Below, piece after piece: positions 10,529 through 21,275 of a stretch of 64,000 nt of DNA. Under the pieces are notes generated by a model, which was given only the letters and a program-made list of their open reading frames with translations, ran no database searches and was not told where the DNA came from. Position 1 is the stretch's first letter. Every line of letters starts with the position of its first letter. The stretch covers positions 26,001-90,000 of the forward strand of contig JBAKBP010003156.1 in NCBI GenBank assembly GCA_037953745.1, read 5' to 3'. Both the position numbers and the translations under genes were made by a program. Source of the stretch: Lithodes maja. Its lineage: Eukaryota; Arthropoda; Malacostraca; Decapoda; Lithodidae.

Positions 10529-11136
10529 AGGGAAGGGTATGCATTTAAATAGAGAGAAGAATGAAATGAGAGTAATGTCGTCAGAGAGAAAGAGTGCAAC
10601 CGTGAGAAATTGGGAGAGAGGGCAAGGGATGTTAGAATCTCAAAGGTTCTAGGCAACCTGATCATGGAACACACAGCGAGCCTCCAGGCAATGTGCAGCA
10701 CGACAACATGGGCAGCCCAGGCAGCATAGGCAGGCGGCAATGTACTACCAACCCTGTCGCACCTAGCTATAAGCGCAGGGCTGCCAACCGGTCCATACGT
10801 CTGGCAACCACCCCCCCGGCAGCGTGGCGCATTGCTACCCTCTCGCTCTGAAGTCTAACTCACTCTCTCTCTCTGAATTCCTATTGTCTTATCTATCAAC
10901 TTCTCTATTGATACTACATATTAAATGGAAGGTCTCGACATGGCTTAAAACAAAACCCACCAGTGGTTAGCACATGACGAGACCTTTGCAGAGATACAAA
11001 GAACATAGTTATACGTTGTCACACTCAATATAAGCAGCCAGCACGGTACAGCGGTACACGGTACCGCACAGTGGCGGTACAGTGGAGTACCAAGGAGTAC
11101 AATCAGGTTGCGTTGCTACGCACTGGGTGCGTCACA
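10529..11136 (-). repeat. 5' LTR of the Gypsy element
   Basis: This is the second copy of the block at 2399-3005. It starts in element sense at 11136 with TGTGACGCAC. The coordinates cover the part shared with the other LTR; the LTR may continue down to about 10433. The flank beyond 11136 is unrelated sequence, as expected for the outer edge of an insertion. Confidence 0.85.
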
Positions 11137-11140
11137 CTTG

Positions 11141-11255
11141 TTTTCCCAGTGACCTTATTTCCTGTGCCTTGTTTTCCCAGTGCCCTTATTTCCTGTGCCT
11201 TTTTTTCCCAGTGCCCTTATTTCCGATGCCTTTTTTTCCTGTGCCTTTTTCTCCA
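11141..11255. repeat. 31-bp tandem repeat (about 3.7 units)
   Basis: Units start with TTTTCCCAGTG at 11141, 11172 and 11203, and a degenerate unit begins near 11234. Each continues with a variant of CCCTTATTTCCTGTGCC. The array starts directly at the outer edge of the 5' LTR. No coding role is evident. Confidence 0.85.
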
Positions 11256-11917
11256 ACATTCGTCCAGAGCACCTAATGGGCTCGACCAGATTGTAGCAGA
11301 ATACAATCCAAAGAAAGGATCAGAGGCTTGTCATCCTACATAATCTGGGTTGTATCCTAAAGGAGACCTGTTGTCGAGAGCACCTAATGGGCTCGACCAG
11401 ATTGTAATAGAATTCAATCCAACTAACCTTCAGGACTCTGGGAAGTACTTGCAATCTAAGCGACCACGATTGGCACCTAAAGGGGATCGTGCAAATAAAG
11501 ATTCAGGAAAAGACAGAGTTTGAGTTGTTGCTTGTGGAGACCCTTCGGGAATCTCTGAGGAACAATTCCAACCTAAGCAGAAACACCCAAGACAACCAAT
11601 ATCGTCTGCACCTTGTTCGCCTTTAGCAATTCCACTAACTAAAGAACAGTGAGAGGTAGACAATATTAGAGTCGAACTACCAACCTTGCCCCCTACACCA
11701 GGCAAGACCCTTTGTGTGAACTCCAAATACAGAGGAAGGTGTCCTGCTCCCGAGTCCAGAAAACGTGTGCTGAGCAGACCAAAAGGAGAGGAGTCGAGCC
11801 CGGAAACGCAAGAAGTTGTACCAGGAGTTGTTTGGCCCCGAGTGAGATCCTCGTGGCCTTGTGAAACGACCGTACCAGAACTTCAGCCAGTGTTCCTCTC
11901 AGTGACTTCAGAATTCT
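11256..11917. other. Unclassified sequence with a 111-bp-spaced internal repeat
   Basis: The phrase GAGCACCTAATGGGCTCG occurs at 11267 and again at 11378, each followed by related sequence, which indicates a partial tandem duplication. A 110-codon frame (11686-12018) runs into the next repeat and shows no recognisable domain. I see no gene here. Confidence 0.5.
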
Positions 11918-13608
11918 TTAACCTAAGAAGTGCGCATGGGGGGTATGAGACACCACACTCCTGTGCTGACGTATTTGAGCTGTTCCCATCACTAACATCG
12001 TTATTTTACCATAAATAGCATTAATACTTATCCATATGCGCCTATTATAGGTTGATTATAAAGGTATTAACCTGTTACAACAATAAAACAAAGTGGAAAC
12101 AGTGTTTGGATGGTCAAAATCGGCGATACAGGCCGGGAGTTACATAATGTATGGCTGAGGCAACCTCCCTCCCCTCCTCCCCTCCCCTTGTCTGGAGAGA
12201 CACTGTTACGCAATAGTCTCTCTCGCTCTTTCCCACGCTTGGTAACAGTGATTACAACACCCTGCTACCAACTCGCTAATGTTAGCACGAAAATAGACCA
12301 CAGAATAAGGGAATAACAGGGAAAATAGGTGATAACTGAAGGAGGGGAGGAAAGTGGGGAAGGAGGGGAGGTGGAGGAATGATATTTGACATGGCCCAGG
12401 GGCAAAAAAAAAAAAAAACTTTTGGGTGTTTTAAATGGATTTTTTTCTCTCCCATACTCTTAACCCGGGAACTGCCGGAAGACTCTTAAGAGTTCCCCCG
12501 GCGGACTGCGGGAAGACTCTTAACCTAAGAAGTGCGCATGGGGGTAATTAGACACCTCTCCCTGTGCTGACGTATTTGAGCTGTTTCCATCACTAAAATA
12601 TTAATTTTACCATAAATAGCAGTAATACTTATCCTAACGCACCTATTATGGGTTGATTATAAAGGTATTAACCTGAAACAACAATAAAACGAGTGAAAAC
12701 AGCGTTTGGATAGTCAAAATTGGAGATACAGGCCGCGAGTTATATAATGTATGGGTGAGGCAACCTGCTTTCCCGCCAATTTCCCCCAAGGCCACTGAGA
12801 CACAGTCGATCGATACTCTCTCTCTCTCTCTTGCACTCGCTTGCTAACAGTGATGACAAGGCCCTGCTTGCAACTCGCTAATGTTAGCACGAAAATATAC
12901 CTCAGAATAAGGGAATAACAGGGAAAATAGGTGATAACTGAAGGAGGGGAGGAAAGTGGGGAAGGAGGGGAGGTAGAGGAGTGATATTTTGCATGGCCCA
13001 GGGGCAAAAAAAAAAAAAAACTTTTGGGTGTTTTAAATGGATTTTTTTCTCTCCCATACTCTTAACCCGGGAACTGCCGGAAGACTCTTAAGAGTTCCCC
13101 CGGCGGACTGCGGGAAGACTCTTAACCTAAGAAGTGCGCATGGGGGTAATTAGACACCTCTCCCTGTGCTGACGTATTTGAGCTGTTTCCATCACTAAAA
13201 TATTAATTTTACCATAAATAGCAGTAATACTTATCCTAACGCACCTATTATGGGTTGATTATAAAGGTATTAACCTGAAACAACAATAAAACGAGTGAAA
13301 ACAGCGTTTGGATAGTCAAAATTGGAGATACAGGCCGCGAGTTATATAATGTATGGGTGAGGCAACCTGCTTTCCCGCCAATTTCCCCCAAGGCCACTGA
13401 GACACAGTCGATCGATACTCTCTCTCTCTCTCTTGCACTCGCTTGCTAACAGTGATGACAAGGCCCTGCTTGCAACTCGCTAATGTTAGCACGAAAATAT
13501 ACCTCAGAATAAGGGAATAACAGGGAAAATAGGTGATAACTGAAGGAGGGGAGGAAAGTGGGGAAGGAGGGGAGGTAGAGGAGTGATATTTTGCATGGCC
13601 CAGGGGCA
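11918..13608 (+). repeat. Head-to-tail array of three 602-bp TTAA-bounded units (T1 family)
   Basis: TTAA followed by CCTAAGAAGTGCGCA occurs at 11918, 12520 and 13122, an exact period of 602. Units 2 and 3 appear identical where compared over several hundred bases; unit 1 is more diverged, with a different GC-rich stretch near 12160-12240. Each unit holds the family core ('gggaataacagggaaaataggtgataactg', a GGGGAGG-rich block and an A run). Units 1 and 2 end with two copies of a GACTCTTAAGAGT-containing GC-rich motif. Unit 3 stops in the A run at about 13608 and joins a T run. Confidence 0.85.
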
Positions 13609-13653
13609 AAAAAAAAAAAAATTTTTTTTTTTTTTTTTTTTTTCGATGTTTAA

Positions 13654-14133
13654 CCCTCCAGCCCCGGTTATGTATTATATATATATTCCTCGAAACCCGG
13701 GTGTTTTGGCCGAAAAACGTCTAGGCTAGGCTACCGTATATTCGTTAATCAGACTGCTTCCCGCATTCCCGCGCATCCCCAAGCGTAGCTGTGTTATTTA
13801 CCTGTAAAATGGCATTAAGTAGAGCTCTCTAAGTCAACTGGGTGAGCTGTGATGATGATTTCATTGGAGATAACTTTATGGCCAAACCAGCCACTTTACA
13901 CCACTTTTCGATACTGAACAACAACATACAGGCACACAAGAACAAGCGACGCTCTCCTTCTTGTGGCCGGAGATGCGGAGCGTCGGTCCAGCCGGCTGTT
14001 GTTTACATGCGTCGGACCGACGCCTCGCACAGCAAGCTCACAGGCTGTGACGTCATGGGTGTATAAGAGGCCTTCCGGGTACCTGTTACATGCTTTTTTA
14101 TGGGCGTACAAGAGGCCATCCGTGGTGAGAGGG
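13654..14133 (+). mobile_element. TTAA-flanked MITE, family T2 (480 bp)
   Basis: The 480 bp lie between TTAA at 13650-13653 and TTAA at 14134-14137. The ends are CCCTCCAGCCCCGG and, inverted, CCCTCTCACCACGG. The flanking phrase 'cgatgtttaaagttga' is intact at 14155, just downstream, which shows that the element duplicated a single TTAA. Other copies of the same length lie at 32.6, 50.8, 51.3 and 54.7 kb. The element type is piggyBac-like by target and termini; it carries no transposase. Confidence 0.85.
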
Positions 14134-14154
14134 TTAAAGTTGATTTTTTTTTTT

Positions 14155-14286
14155 CGATGTTTAAAGTTGATTTTTTTTTCTCTGACTCTTAAGAGTCTTC
14201 CCGCAGTCCGCCGGGGAACTCTTAAGAGTCTTCCCGCAGTTCCCGGGTTAAGAGTCAGAGAAAAAAAAAATCAATTTTAAACATCG
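14155..14286. repeat. Inverted repeat / hairpin carrying CTTAAGAGTCTTCCCGCAG repeats
   Basis: Arms of about 38 bp (14155-14192 and 14249-14286) read CGATGTTTAAA, then a T run, then CTCTGACTCTTA, and the inverse. The loop contains two copies of CTTAAGAGTCTTCCCGCAG, the motif that also closes the T1-family units. It may be a remnant of a T1-type terminus or a small palindromic element. Confidence 0.75.
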
Positions 14287-14330
14287 AAAAAAAAAAAAAA
14301 AAAATTATTTATTTATTTATTTTTTTTAAA

Positions 14331-17300
14331 TGCCCCAGAACGAGAAGCCCACCACAGAAGCCACGAACGAACACCACACAGAAACACCAAAAGGAAAGGT
14401 CCATAGAACGAAAGGACCAGCTGACTGAGCCAGCCAATTCAGACAGGCCCAAGCCCGCAGGGCTAAGCAGCTCCAGGCCGCACCTAGATACCCCTTCTAA
14501 ACTGACCATTTTTCCCACACCTCATGTACACTACCCCCTCGTGTCCTACACTCCTAACTACAAAGATGATGAACAGGAATATACATTCATATTAAAACAC
14601 CCATGCCCTGTCCCGACGTTGAGCCAATGCCAACACATCAGACAGCCATAATTATATTTATGTATGTTCTTACATCCGAGAAGTAGATGTTATATTATCT
14701 TAGAAGTTTAAAACACCCCACGCCTGTCCCTAGACCTTGTATATCATTTCCCATGACGAGCATAGATATATGTAACCCGTGCTCATTCGCCCCCTTGCAT
14801 TGTTCCTCTAGTAACTAAGTGTCTCTATATATTAACTGCCACCAGTATGGATACGACATAGCGGCACTGTCCTTGTGTCGTATTGTGCCAAGTCAGATCA
14901 ACCAGGTTTCATCACCTTATTAGGACGACGACTATATTGTCGTCGTTCATCGATGTATGCAATCCTTAGTTTAAGTATTAATATTAACATTCCCTAACAT
15001 CTTGTCTTGCCAGACTAAGCTTCTGAAGACCCATCGCCCCATAAATCTATGTATTCAATCTTTAGGTTAAGTATTTTTATCCGCCATTGTGTTCACCTTT
15101 TTCCATTTACTTTTCCAAAATTGTCATACGTCTTCCCCTTGCCTCCTTCGCATCCACAGTCCACACTACGCCAATTTACTTTGTGTCATACACCTCTTAC
15201 CCCAACCAGAGATTGTTTAAGATAACTTTGTTACCAGTATCTGTCATAAGTACCCCGAAACAATAACTAAGTACCCCTACGAACTGCCGCTGTTGTTGGT
15301 ATATATATATTTCATAGAAACGCAGTTCCCAGGGCCAACTAATAGTATCCATAACCCCTCGGACTGATCACATAACTCTATCTTTTCCAGACTCATATAC
15401 CACCCCATTGTTGCATTCCCCGGTAGCATTTGGCTAACGTATTCTACTGCCTTTTCAACTTCCATATCACTGCAGCCTAATGCCACCCCCACGCCAGAGA
15501 CCTTAGGGTCAAATTCCCCTATAGCCCCCCTGCACTCCTCCCCTCTCATTATAAGACCCCGCGCTTCTCTACTCTTGTCCGACCTAGCCTCTCTCTCATA
15601 CCTCTTGAAGATCCTTGAATTGCCCATTGCTAACGCTCTCCAACCTTTTTATATATATACTCCTATCCAGCCTACCTTCACTTAGTAGGCCAGAACAACA
15701 TTAGAACTTTACTAGCCCCTTGCATGCCATCTATTCTCTTACAACCCATTCACAACCCTGCACCCAATGGTCGTCGGTGCAAGGCTAGCCGCCTCGCCAG
15801 TAACTAACTTCTATTGCCATACTTCCAGATAAATGTGGCAGAGTTAGCAACCCAGTCTCCACCACATCCAGCAAACCCTACAATTAACCCGGGAGCTGCG
15901 GGAAGACTCTTAAGAGTTCCCCCGGCGGACTGCGGGAAGACTCTCCTGAGTAAGTAAAATTAAAAATCAACTTTTGACATCGAAAAAAAAAAAAAATTAT
16001 TTTTATTTTTTATTTTTTTATTTTTGTTTGGCCCTGGGCCATGCAAAATCTCAGTCCTCTACCTCCCCTCCTTCCCCCACTTTCCTCCTATCCTCAGTTA
16101 TCACCTATTTTCCCTATTATTCCCTTATTCTGAGGTATATTTTCGTGCTAACATTAGCGAGTTGCAAGCAGGGTGTTGTCATCACTGATAGCAATCGAGT
16201 GCAAGAGAGAGAGAGAGAGTATCGATCGACTGTGTCGCAGTGGCCTTGGGGAAAATTGGCGGGAAGGTAGCTTGCCTCACCCATACATTATACAACTCGC
16301 GGGCTATATCTCCGATTTTGACCATCCAAACGCTGTTTTCACTCGTTTTATTGTTGTTTCAGGTTAATACCTTTATAATCAACCCATAATAGGCGCATAT
16401 GGATAATTATTAATGCTATTAATGGTACAATGAATATTTTAGTGACGAAAAACCTCAAATACGTCAGCACAGGGGGAGGTTTTCAATTACCCCCGTGCGC
16501 ACTTCAGAGGTTAACAACCAGCCGAGTAAAACCAGCTAGCCAAGGCACCTTCGGTTTTGGTATTAAGGACACCCACATCTGTCTCATACACAGAGGGTTA
16601 TTACAAACACTGGTGATATGGCAAGCCCCTAGCCACAGCCGCCGGACGACTATCAAAGAGAGAGGGCGCCCAGCTCCCCCTTTTTGCCACCCGAGAAGGG
16701 AGACCCCACCCCCGCGGAGGTATACCTGGCCCCTGTTTTGACTTCTGAGTCATTGCCAGGTAGCACAGGAATTCTTCCTATCAATGAACTAACCATGCAT
16801 GACTAACACCTTTACTAACCTCTATTAACTCACAATAAACTATTTACCATTCTTGCATACTCTGATCACTAAATTAGCACCTCAGCTATACCATAGAATG
16901 AAGATTGAACAATCTAAGAGAGACGCTCCTATCACAGCTGTCCCCATCCTCCTCGCAAAGTAGATCCAGTCTCTCTCCCCTAAATACTTCCAGTATAGCC
17001 AAAATAGTACCTCTTACTAAGGCTCAGTTATATGAAAATATAAAGGCTTCCTATAGCCATGTGCCACAACAGTAAATACCATCTTACCTAGTCCCCATAT
17101 CTATTGAGAGCTCAAATAAGTCCATAAGACTCGAGATCCCTACTGTCTACAGGGTCCAGAACCGAGCCTATAAATCTAGCTCCCGCCCCCAGTCAAATCA
17201 GTTGAAAGCTAGACACCAACCAGTGGTCACTACCCTGCAGTTAACCTCTAGCTCTGCCCTTGTCACCTTGTGTTGTTCCGGAGTTGAAAGATTCCAGAGC

Positions 17301-18164
17301 CGACAGACTCCGTGGCAGATTTGGATAGAAGGACCTGCCCACGTATTTGAGAACTTCACACATATGGGCCCCCTGGACGGCCGCGGAACCAGTCGTTAGC
17401 CCCCAACATCACCGGAAGCAAGATAACTAGGACCAGATCTACAAATACTATTAAAGATTCATGTTGCTAGTACTAAGTGTTATAGTACTAGTTTGACACT
17501 CACTTATTAACTTTCTATAAAGTGGCTAAAACCTTGCCCAGTGTAACTCATATTTAACCATTCCATTTGGGACGTACTAAGCGATCAGTGCTCATTAATT
17601 AACAGGCGACATTGACTCCCGTAATTACCTTATTCAGATATTAAAACTCTAGTGATATCTAACGTTCGCCCACTGATTTGTATTCTACGTATTTCTGCCA
17701 TAAGAATATAAAACTTAGATCAGTACCCCCATGAGGTTACTAGAGATTTCCGTGTTCTACAATATACGCGTGTCTAATCCTAACTGTGAGCTGCTACTTG
17801 GGCACGCGACCAGCCAGTAAGAGATCAAATCAGTGAAATTGAATTACATGAATATATTGAGGTCTTTCAGAAGATAAAACTTGCTAATTAAGCCAGTGAT
17901 CAGAAGATTAATACCTGAACGTTGGAAGTGGGAGACTAGGCTCCATCCAGATCCACTTATGCTAGTGTTGTTCGATTCTATTATATTGTCTTGCACGAGT
18001 ATTATGCAGTGGTATATAAATAAACGTGATCATGTAACTTGCTACCATGTGTTTCTTTGTGTTCTCTATTCCTCATATCTTGTATTGTGCATGCAGCCTT
18101 ATATACCCAGTCATTTAGAACTCACATTACCCAAGTTAAACCTGTAGAAAAACAGGGCATAACA
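14331..18164 (+). repeat. 5' LTR of the gag-only element (about 3.2 kb without its MITE)
   Basis: The first 600 or so bases match the 3' LTR at 22684. The end is placed at ...GGGCATAACA (18164) because a TGGCGG-type primer site follows and the ends then read TG...CA. A TATAAATAAA stretch near 18015 could supply a TATA box or poly(A) signal. Without the 623-bp MITE the LTR is about 3.2 kb, unusually long. The middle cannot be checked because the other LTR is truncated. No gene is seen inside; a 116-codon minus frame at 15277-15627 is unrecognised. Confidence 0.55.
15888..16510 (-). mobile_element. TTAA-flanked MITE, family T1, inverted copy
   Basis: Flanked by TTAA at 15884-15887 and 16511-16514. 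It is the reverse of the 602-bp units: GC-rich CTTAAGAG motif first, then the A run, the CCCCTCC-rich block, TATCACCTATTTTCCC, and finally GTGCGCACTTCAGAGG at the other end. It sits inside the long 5' LTR of the gag-only element. Confidence 0.8.
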
Positions 18165-18180
18165 TTGGCGGCAGCGGTGG
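18165..18180 (+). other. Putative primer-binding site
   Basis: TTGGCGGCAGCGGTGG follows the LTR end ...ATAACA directly and begins with the TGG complementary to a tRNA CCA tail. The tRNA species could not be assigned. The position, 55-70 bases ahead of the first ATG of the gag-like frame, is as expected. Confidence 0.55.
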
Positions 18181-18234
18181 TTCTTGATTCGGATAAAAGG
18201 TTGCATTACACTGCAAGTTTGGAACAGTAGAAGC

Positions 18235-18780
18235 ATGGCAACATCGCAAAATTTTCAGCCACTCTCACACATTCCCAAGTATGATGTAAACACGTATGAT
18301 ATCACCACTTACTTAGACATAATAAAGCCAGTGTACGATGTGGTACTTCAAAATGACCGCGAAAAAATCGCCGTTGCAATTTCGGATATTATACAGTTGA
18401 GAGAAGCCGTTTCCCAACTTGTTGATCAGCCTACCTGGAAAGAATTTATTTGCCAAACTGTGAAACAGTGTACGCCAGAGTTTACCTGGAACCAGTTTCG
18501 ATCCTTCGTGATCCGGACCTTAGATCCACTTTTGGGTTCCCCCGTCGCCCCCAAAATAATAAAAGTCGACGAGATCAAGTATGAAGGGGATATAAATGTG
18601 ACCCTAATACAACTCTACAGATACGTGAGGACCACGTATAGCTATGAAGATTACGACCAACAAAATGAACTCTTATTCACCGCATTGTTAAACATCCTCC
18701 CACCCCACATCTCGACCCGTATGGCTTATTCGAAGAACATATGCTCTCCATCAGAGAAGAATGCCTACTCAGTTCGATGA
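18235..18780 (+). CDS. Gag-like protein of the non-autonomous LTR element
   Basis: The ATG at 18235 (MATSQNFQPLSH) is the first good start after the putative primer site and gives 181 residues. The sequence is mainly helical in character, with segments such as DIIQLREAVSQLVDQ and ELLFTALLNILPPH; the spacing is reminiscent of retrotransposon capsid proteins, but I see no diagnostic motif and no zinc knuckle. The stop is at 18778-18780. The last 40 bases overlap the next frame (start 18741) in a different phase, compatible with ribosomal frameshifting or with a decayed single frame. Function inferred from position only. Confidence 0.5.
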   Translation: MATSQNFQPLSHIPKYDVNTYDITTYLDIIKPVYDVVLQNDREKIAVAISDIIQLREAVSQLVDQPTWKEFICQTVKQCTPEFTWNQFRSFVIRTLDPLLGSPVAPKIIKVDEIKYEGDINVTLIQLYRYVRTTYSYEDYDQQNELLFTALLNILPPHISTRMAYSKNICSPSEKNAYSVR

Positions 18781-19829
18781 ATCCCCTATCCAACCCTTCA
18801 GCCCCTATCCAAGACTCCGTGCACCCTTCCAAAATGACTTCCGGTGAAAGTCCAACCCCAGTGCACTCTTCCTTGCCTCTATCCTCTCTGACCATCCCTA
18901 AATTTTCCCCTGCCCAGCCATCCACCAACGATCATCTTCCATCAATTGTGTTACTCCATAAACCCCATCCTTTTTCTATGCATGTCAAACAAACCCACCA
19001 ACCCCAGATAACCTCTAACCAGACCGTGACTGCCACCAAGAAAATTCCCAAAATTCGTCCTGTTAACAACCCCAAATCAATACATCAGTCCTCTACCAAT
19101 AAACCCTGTTCTACACCTAACTCTTCCCCCACCAACCCTCCGCAGCCCCCCCAACAAGCCCCGTATTCTAGCTATGCCTACCTATGTAGGCCTACCAAAA
19201 CATGTTTTCCCCATGCCCCCAGAAATGTTCAGCTATTCCCCCACCAACAAAATTTCCCTTGTGACAGTTTTCAGTCAGTAGCTCCCTTCCACCCCCACAC
19301 AATTCACACCCCTAGAAAACTTCGAAACCCCACACTTGACTCGCCCTCTCATGTCAAACAAACTCACCAGTCCCAGATAACCTCTAACCAGACCGAGACT
19401 GCCACCAAGAAAATTCCCCAAACTCGTCCTGTTAACAACCCCAAATCAGTACATCACTCCTCCCTCAATAACCCATGTCCTATGCCTAACTCTGCCCCCA
19501 CTAATCCTCCCCAGTCCCACATAACCTTTAACCAGACCGAGACTGCCACCAAGAAAATTCCCCAAACTCGTCCTGTTAACAACCCCAAATCAGTACATCA
19601 CTCCTCCCTCAATAACCCATGTCCTATGCCTAACTCTGCCCCCACTAATCCTCCCCAGTCCCACATAACCTTTAACCAGACCGAGACTGACACCAAGAAA
19701 ATTCCCCAAATTCGTCCTGTTAACAACCCCAAATCAATACATCAGTCCTCTACCAATAACCCCTGTTCTACACCTAACTCTTCCCCCACCAACCCTCTGC
19801 AGCCCCCCCCAACAAGCCCCGTATTCTAG
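18741..19829 (+). CDS. Pro/Thr/Asn-rich repetitive protein frame
   Basis: A 362-codon frame overlapping the gag-like frame by 40 bases. After about 90 residues it becomes a series of imperfect repeats of about 54 residues (KKIPQTRPVNNPKSVHHSS, NPCPMPNSAPTNPPQ). Composition is dominated by P, T, N, S and Q, so it is probably unstructured. It could be a gag C-terminal extension. No enzyme motif is seen. DNA repeats have probably expanded the frame; coding status is uncertain. Confidence 0.35.
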   Translation: MLSIREECLLSSMNPLSNPSAPIQDSVHPSKMTSGESPTPVHSSLPLSSLTIPKFSPAQPSTNDHLPSIVLLHKPHPFSMHVKQTHQPQITSNQTVTATKKIPKIRPVNNPKSIHQSSTNKPCSTPNSSPTNPPQPPQQAPYSSYAYLCRPTKTCFPHAPRNVQLFPHQQNFPCDSFQSVAPFHPHTIHTPRKLRNPTLDSPSHVKQTHQSQITSNQTETATKKIPQTRPVNNPKSVHHSSLNNPCPMPNSAPTNPPQSHITFNQTETATKKIPQTRPVNNPKSVHHSSLNNPCPMPNSAPTNPPQSHITFNQTETDTKKIPQIRPVNNPKSIHQSSTNNPCSTPNSSPTNPLQPPPTSPVF

Positions 19830-20420
19830 CTATGCCTACCTATGTAGGCCTACCAAAACATGTTTTCCCCATGCCCCCAGAAATGTTCAGCTATTCCCCC
19901 ACCAACAAAATTTCCCTTGTGACAGTTTTCCGTCAGTAGCTTGTGACAGTTTTCAGTCAGTAGCTCCCTTCCACCCCCACACAATTCACACCCCTAAAAA
20001 ACTTCGAAACCCCACACTTGACTCGCCCTCTCATGTCAAACAAACTCACCAATCCCATATAACCTCTAAACAAACCGTCACTGCCACCGACACACCCCAC
20101 CACTCTGATCCTCCCACACGCGCCGTTAATCCTCTCCTCACGCGTGACGACCTAGGGACCCAACCATGTTCCCCCCCTTCCCCCAGAAATGCTCAGCTAT
20201 TCCCCCACCAACAAAATTTCCCTTGTGACAGTTTTCCGTCAGTAGCTCCCTTCCACCCCCCACAATTCACACCCCTAATAAACTTCAAAACCCCACACTT
20301 GACTCACCCCCTCATGACAGACAAACCCACCAATCCCATATAACCTCTAAACAAACCGTCACTGCCACCGACACACCCCACCACTCTGATCCTCCCACAC
20401 GCGCCGTTAATCCCCCCTCA
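18960..20420 (+). repeat. Complex direct-repeat block inside the gag-only element
   Basis: Units of about 160 bp containing 'aaattccccaaactcgtcctgttaa' recur from 19020, 19395, 19556 and 19690. A longer segment ('tctagctatgcctacctatg' through 'gacagttttc') near 19160-19290 recurs at 19828-19935. A third pair ('aacctctaaacaaaccgtca') lies at about 20060 and 20342. The strand is strongly C-rich. The pattern suggests unequal exchange or replication slippage within the element. Confidence 0.75.
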
Positions 20421-21275
20421 CGCGTGACCCCCACCAAAGTGATTTTCCCCCCTCATGTGTACCGAACACCTGCTCACCAGTCGGTCCCCCACCATCATGA
20501 GCCCAGCTAAACTTTCAACCTCCACCAATTCCCACCCTGCCAGCCTAACCTCTCACGACCACATTCAGAATGAACAATCACCCCCGTACATAACCCCTAC
20601 CTCCTTTTCCCCCCCTATCTTACCCCCCTCTTCACCGTTACCCCACCCGCCCCAAATTCCACCCCCAAAGATCCCGCTCGACAAAATACCACTCCCATCC
20701 CAATCCAACCACAAAACTTTTTCCACCTTGGCTAAACCCCAAAATACTCTCTCTCTCGCCCCAAACAACATAATCAACCACTCCTCGAAATCCCATCCAT
20801 GTCTCTCCCGAAAATAAAATCAGTCCAAATTCAACCCCTCTCAAACCACAACCCTGCCTGCCCAGACCCCCCCCCCACCATCTCCCTATCAAATCCCCAC
20901 ACCCCAAACCTCCAAACCACCCGATCATAGTAAACTCTCAACCTTCAGCCTTACTCACCCTTCCCCAAACCCCACTCACGACCACAACTCTCTACACATT
21001 TCAACCCCTCCCCAGCACCAACCTCTTCCGCAACAACAACCCCGACTCGACCTGCCCGTTTCATCTTTAAAACCCCCCTATCACTACCCCCGACCGAAAC
21101 CACTTAGACCCCCCTCCAAAACTGGCCCCGGGCCAGCTCGCCCCCAGACCCACATTCCTAACGACAGAACTAACGGCGACCCTAAATAACCCCCCCTGAT
21201 GATGAGGAGGATATTATGGTACTTAATTTTTTTTATTGTTTTCAATTCCTAAGCGATTGGGCATGATTCTATAAA
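20421..21275 (+). other. C-rich internal region without recognisable gene
   Basis: C-rich sequence continuing the low-complexity character of the repeat block. A 120-codon Pro/Ser-rich frame (20455-20817) has no identifiable domain and is probably compositional. Nothing matching pol is present. Confidence 0.5.

Larger units (their letters stand above)
2399..11136 (-). mobile_element. Ty3/Gypsy LTR retrotransposon with Gmr1-like gene order
   Basis: A minus-strand element bounded by two near-identical copies of a block of about 607 bp (2399-3005 and 10529-11136). Between them, in element sense, lie a leader (10432-9075), gag (9074 to 7914), a 640-bp TTAA insertion, pol (7231 to 3287), a purine-rich tract and the 3' LTR. 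The LTRs begin TGTGACGCAC on the minus strand. LINE A interrupts the distal part of the 3' LTR. In pol, integrase lies upstream of reverse transcriptase and RNase H, which is the reverse of ordinary Ty3/Gypsy and matches the Gmr1-like group. No envelope-like frame is seen. Confidence 0.88.

Noticed and set aside
12714..13609. Two identical 97-codon minus-strand frames
   Set aside because: They are the same stretch of the 602-bp tandem repeat read twice; composition is low-complexity Ser/Pro and no homologue is recognised.
13842..14066. A frame (MAKPATLHHFSILNN...) conserved in all T2 MITE copies
   Set aside because: It is conserved because the copies are nearly identical DNA; there is no codon-position bias to be seen, the frame differs at its end in each copy, and it lacks any domain.
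11137..14300. CRISPR-like array from regular repeats
   Set aside because: The repeats are a 31-bp tandem array without spacers and 602-bp TTAA units; the organism is a eukaryote.
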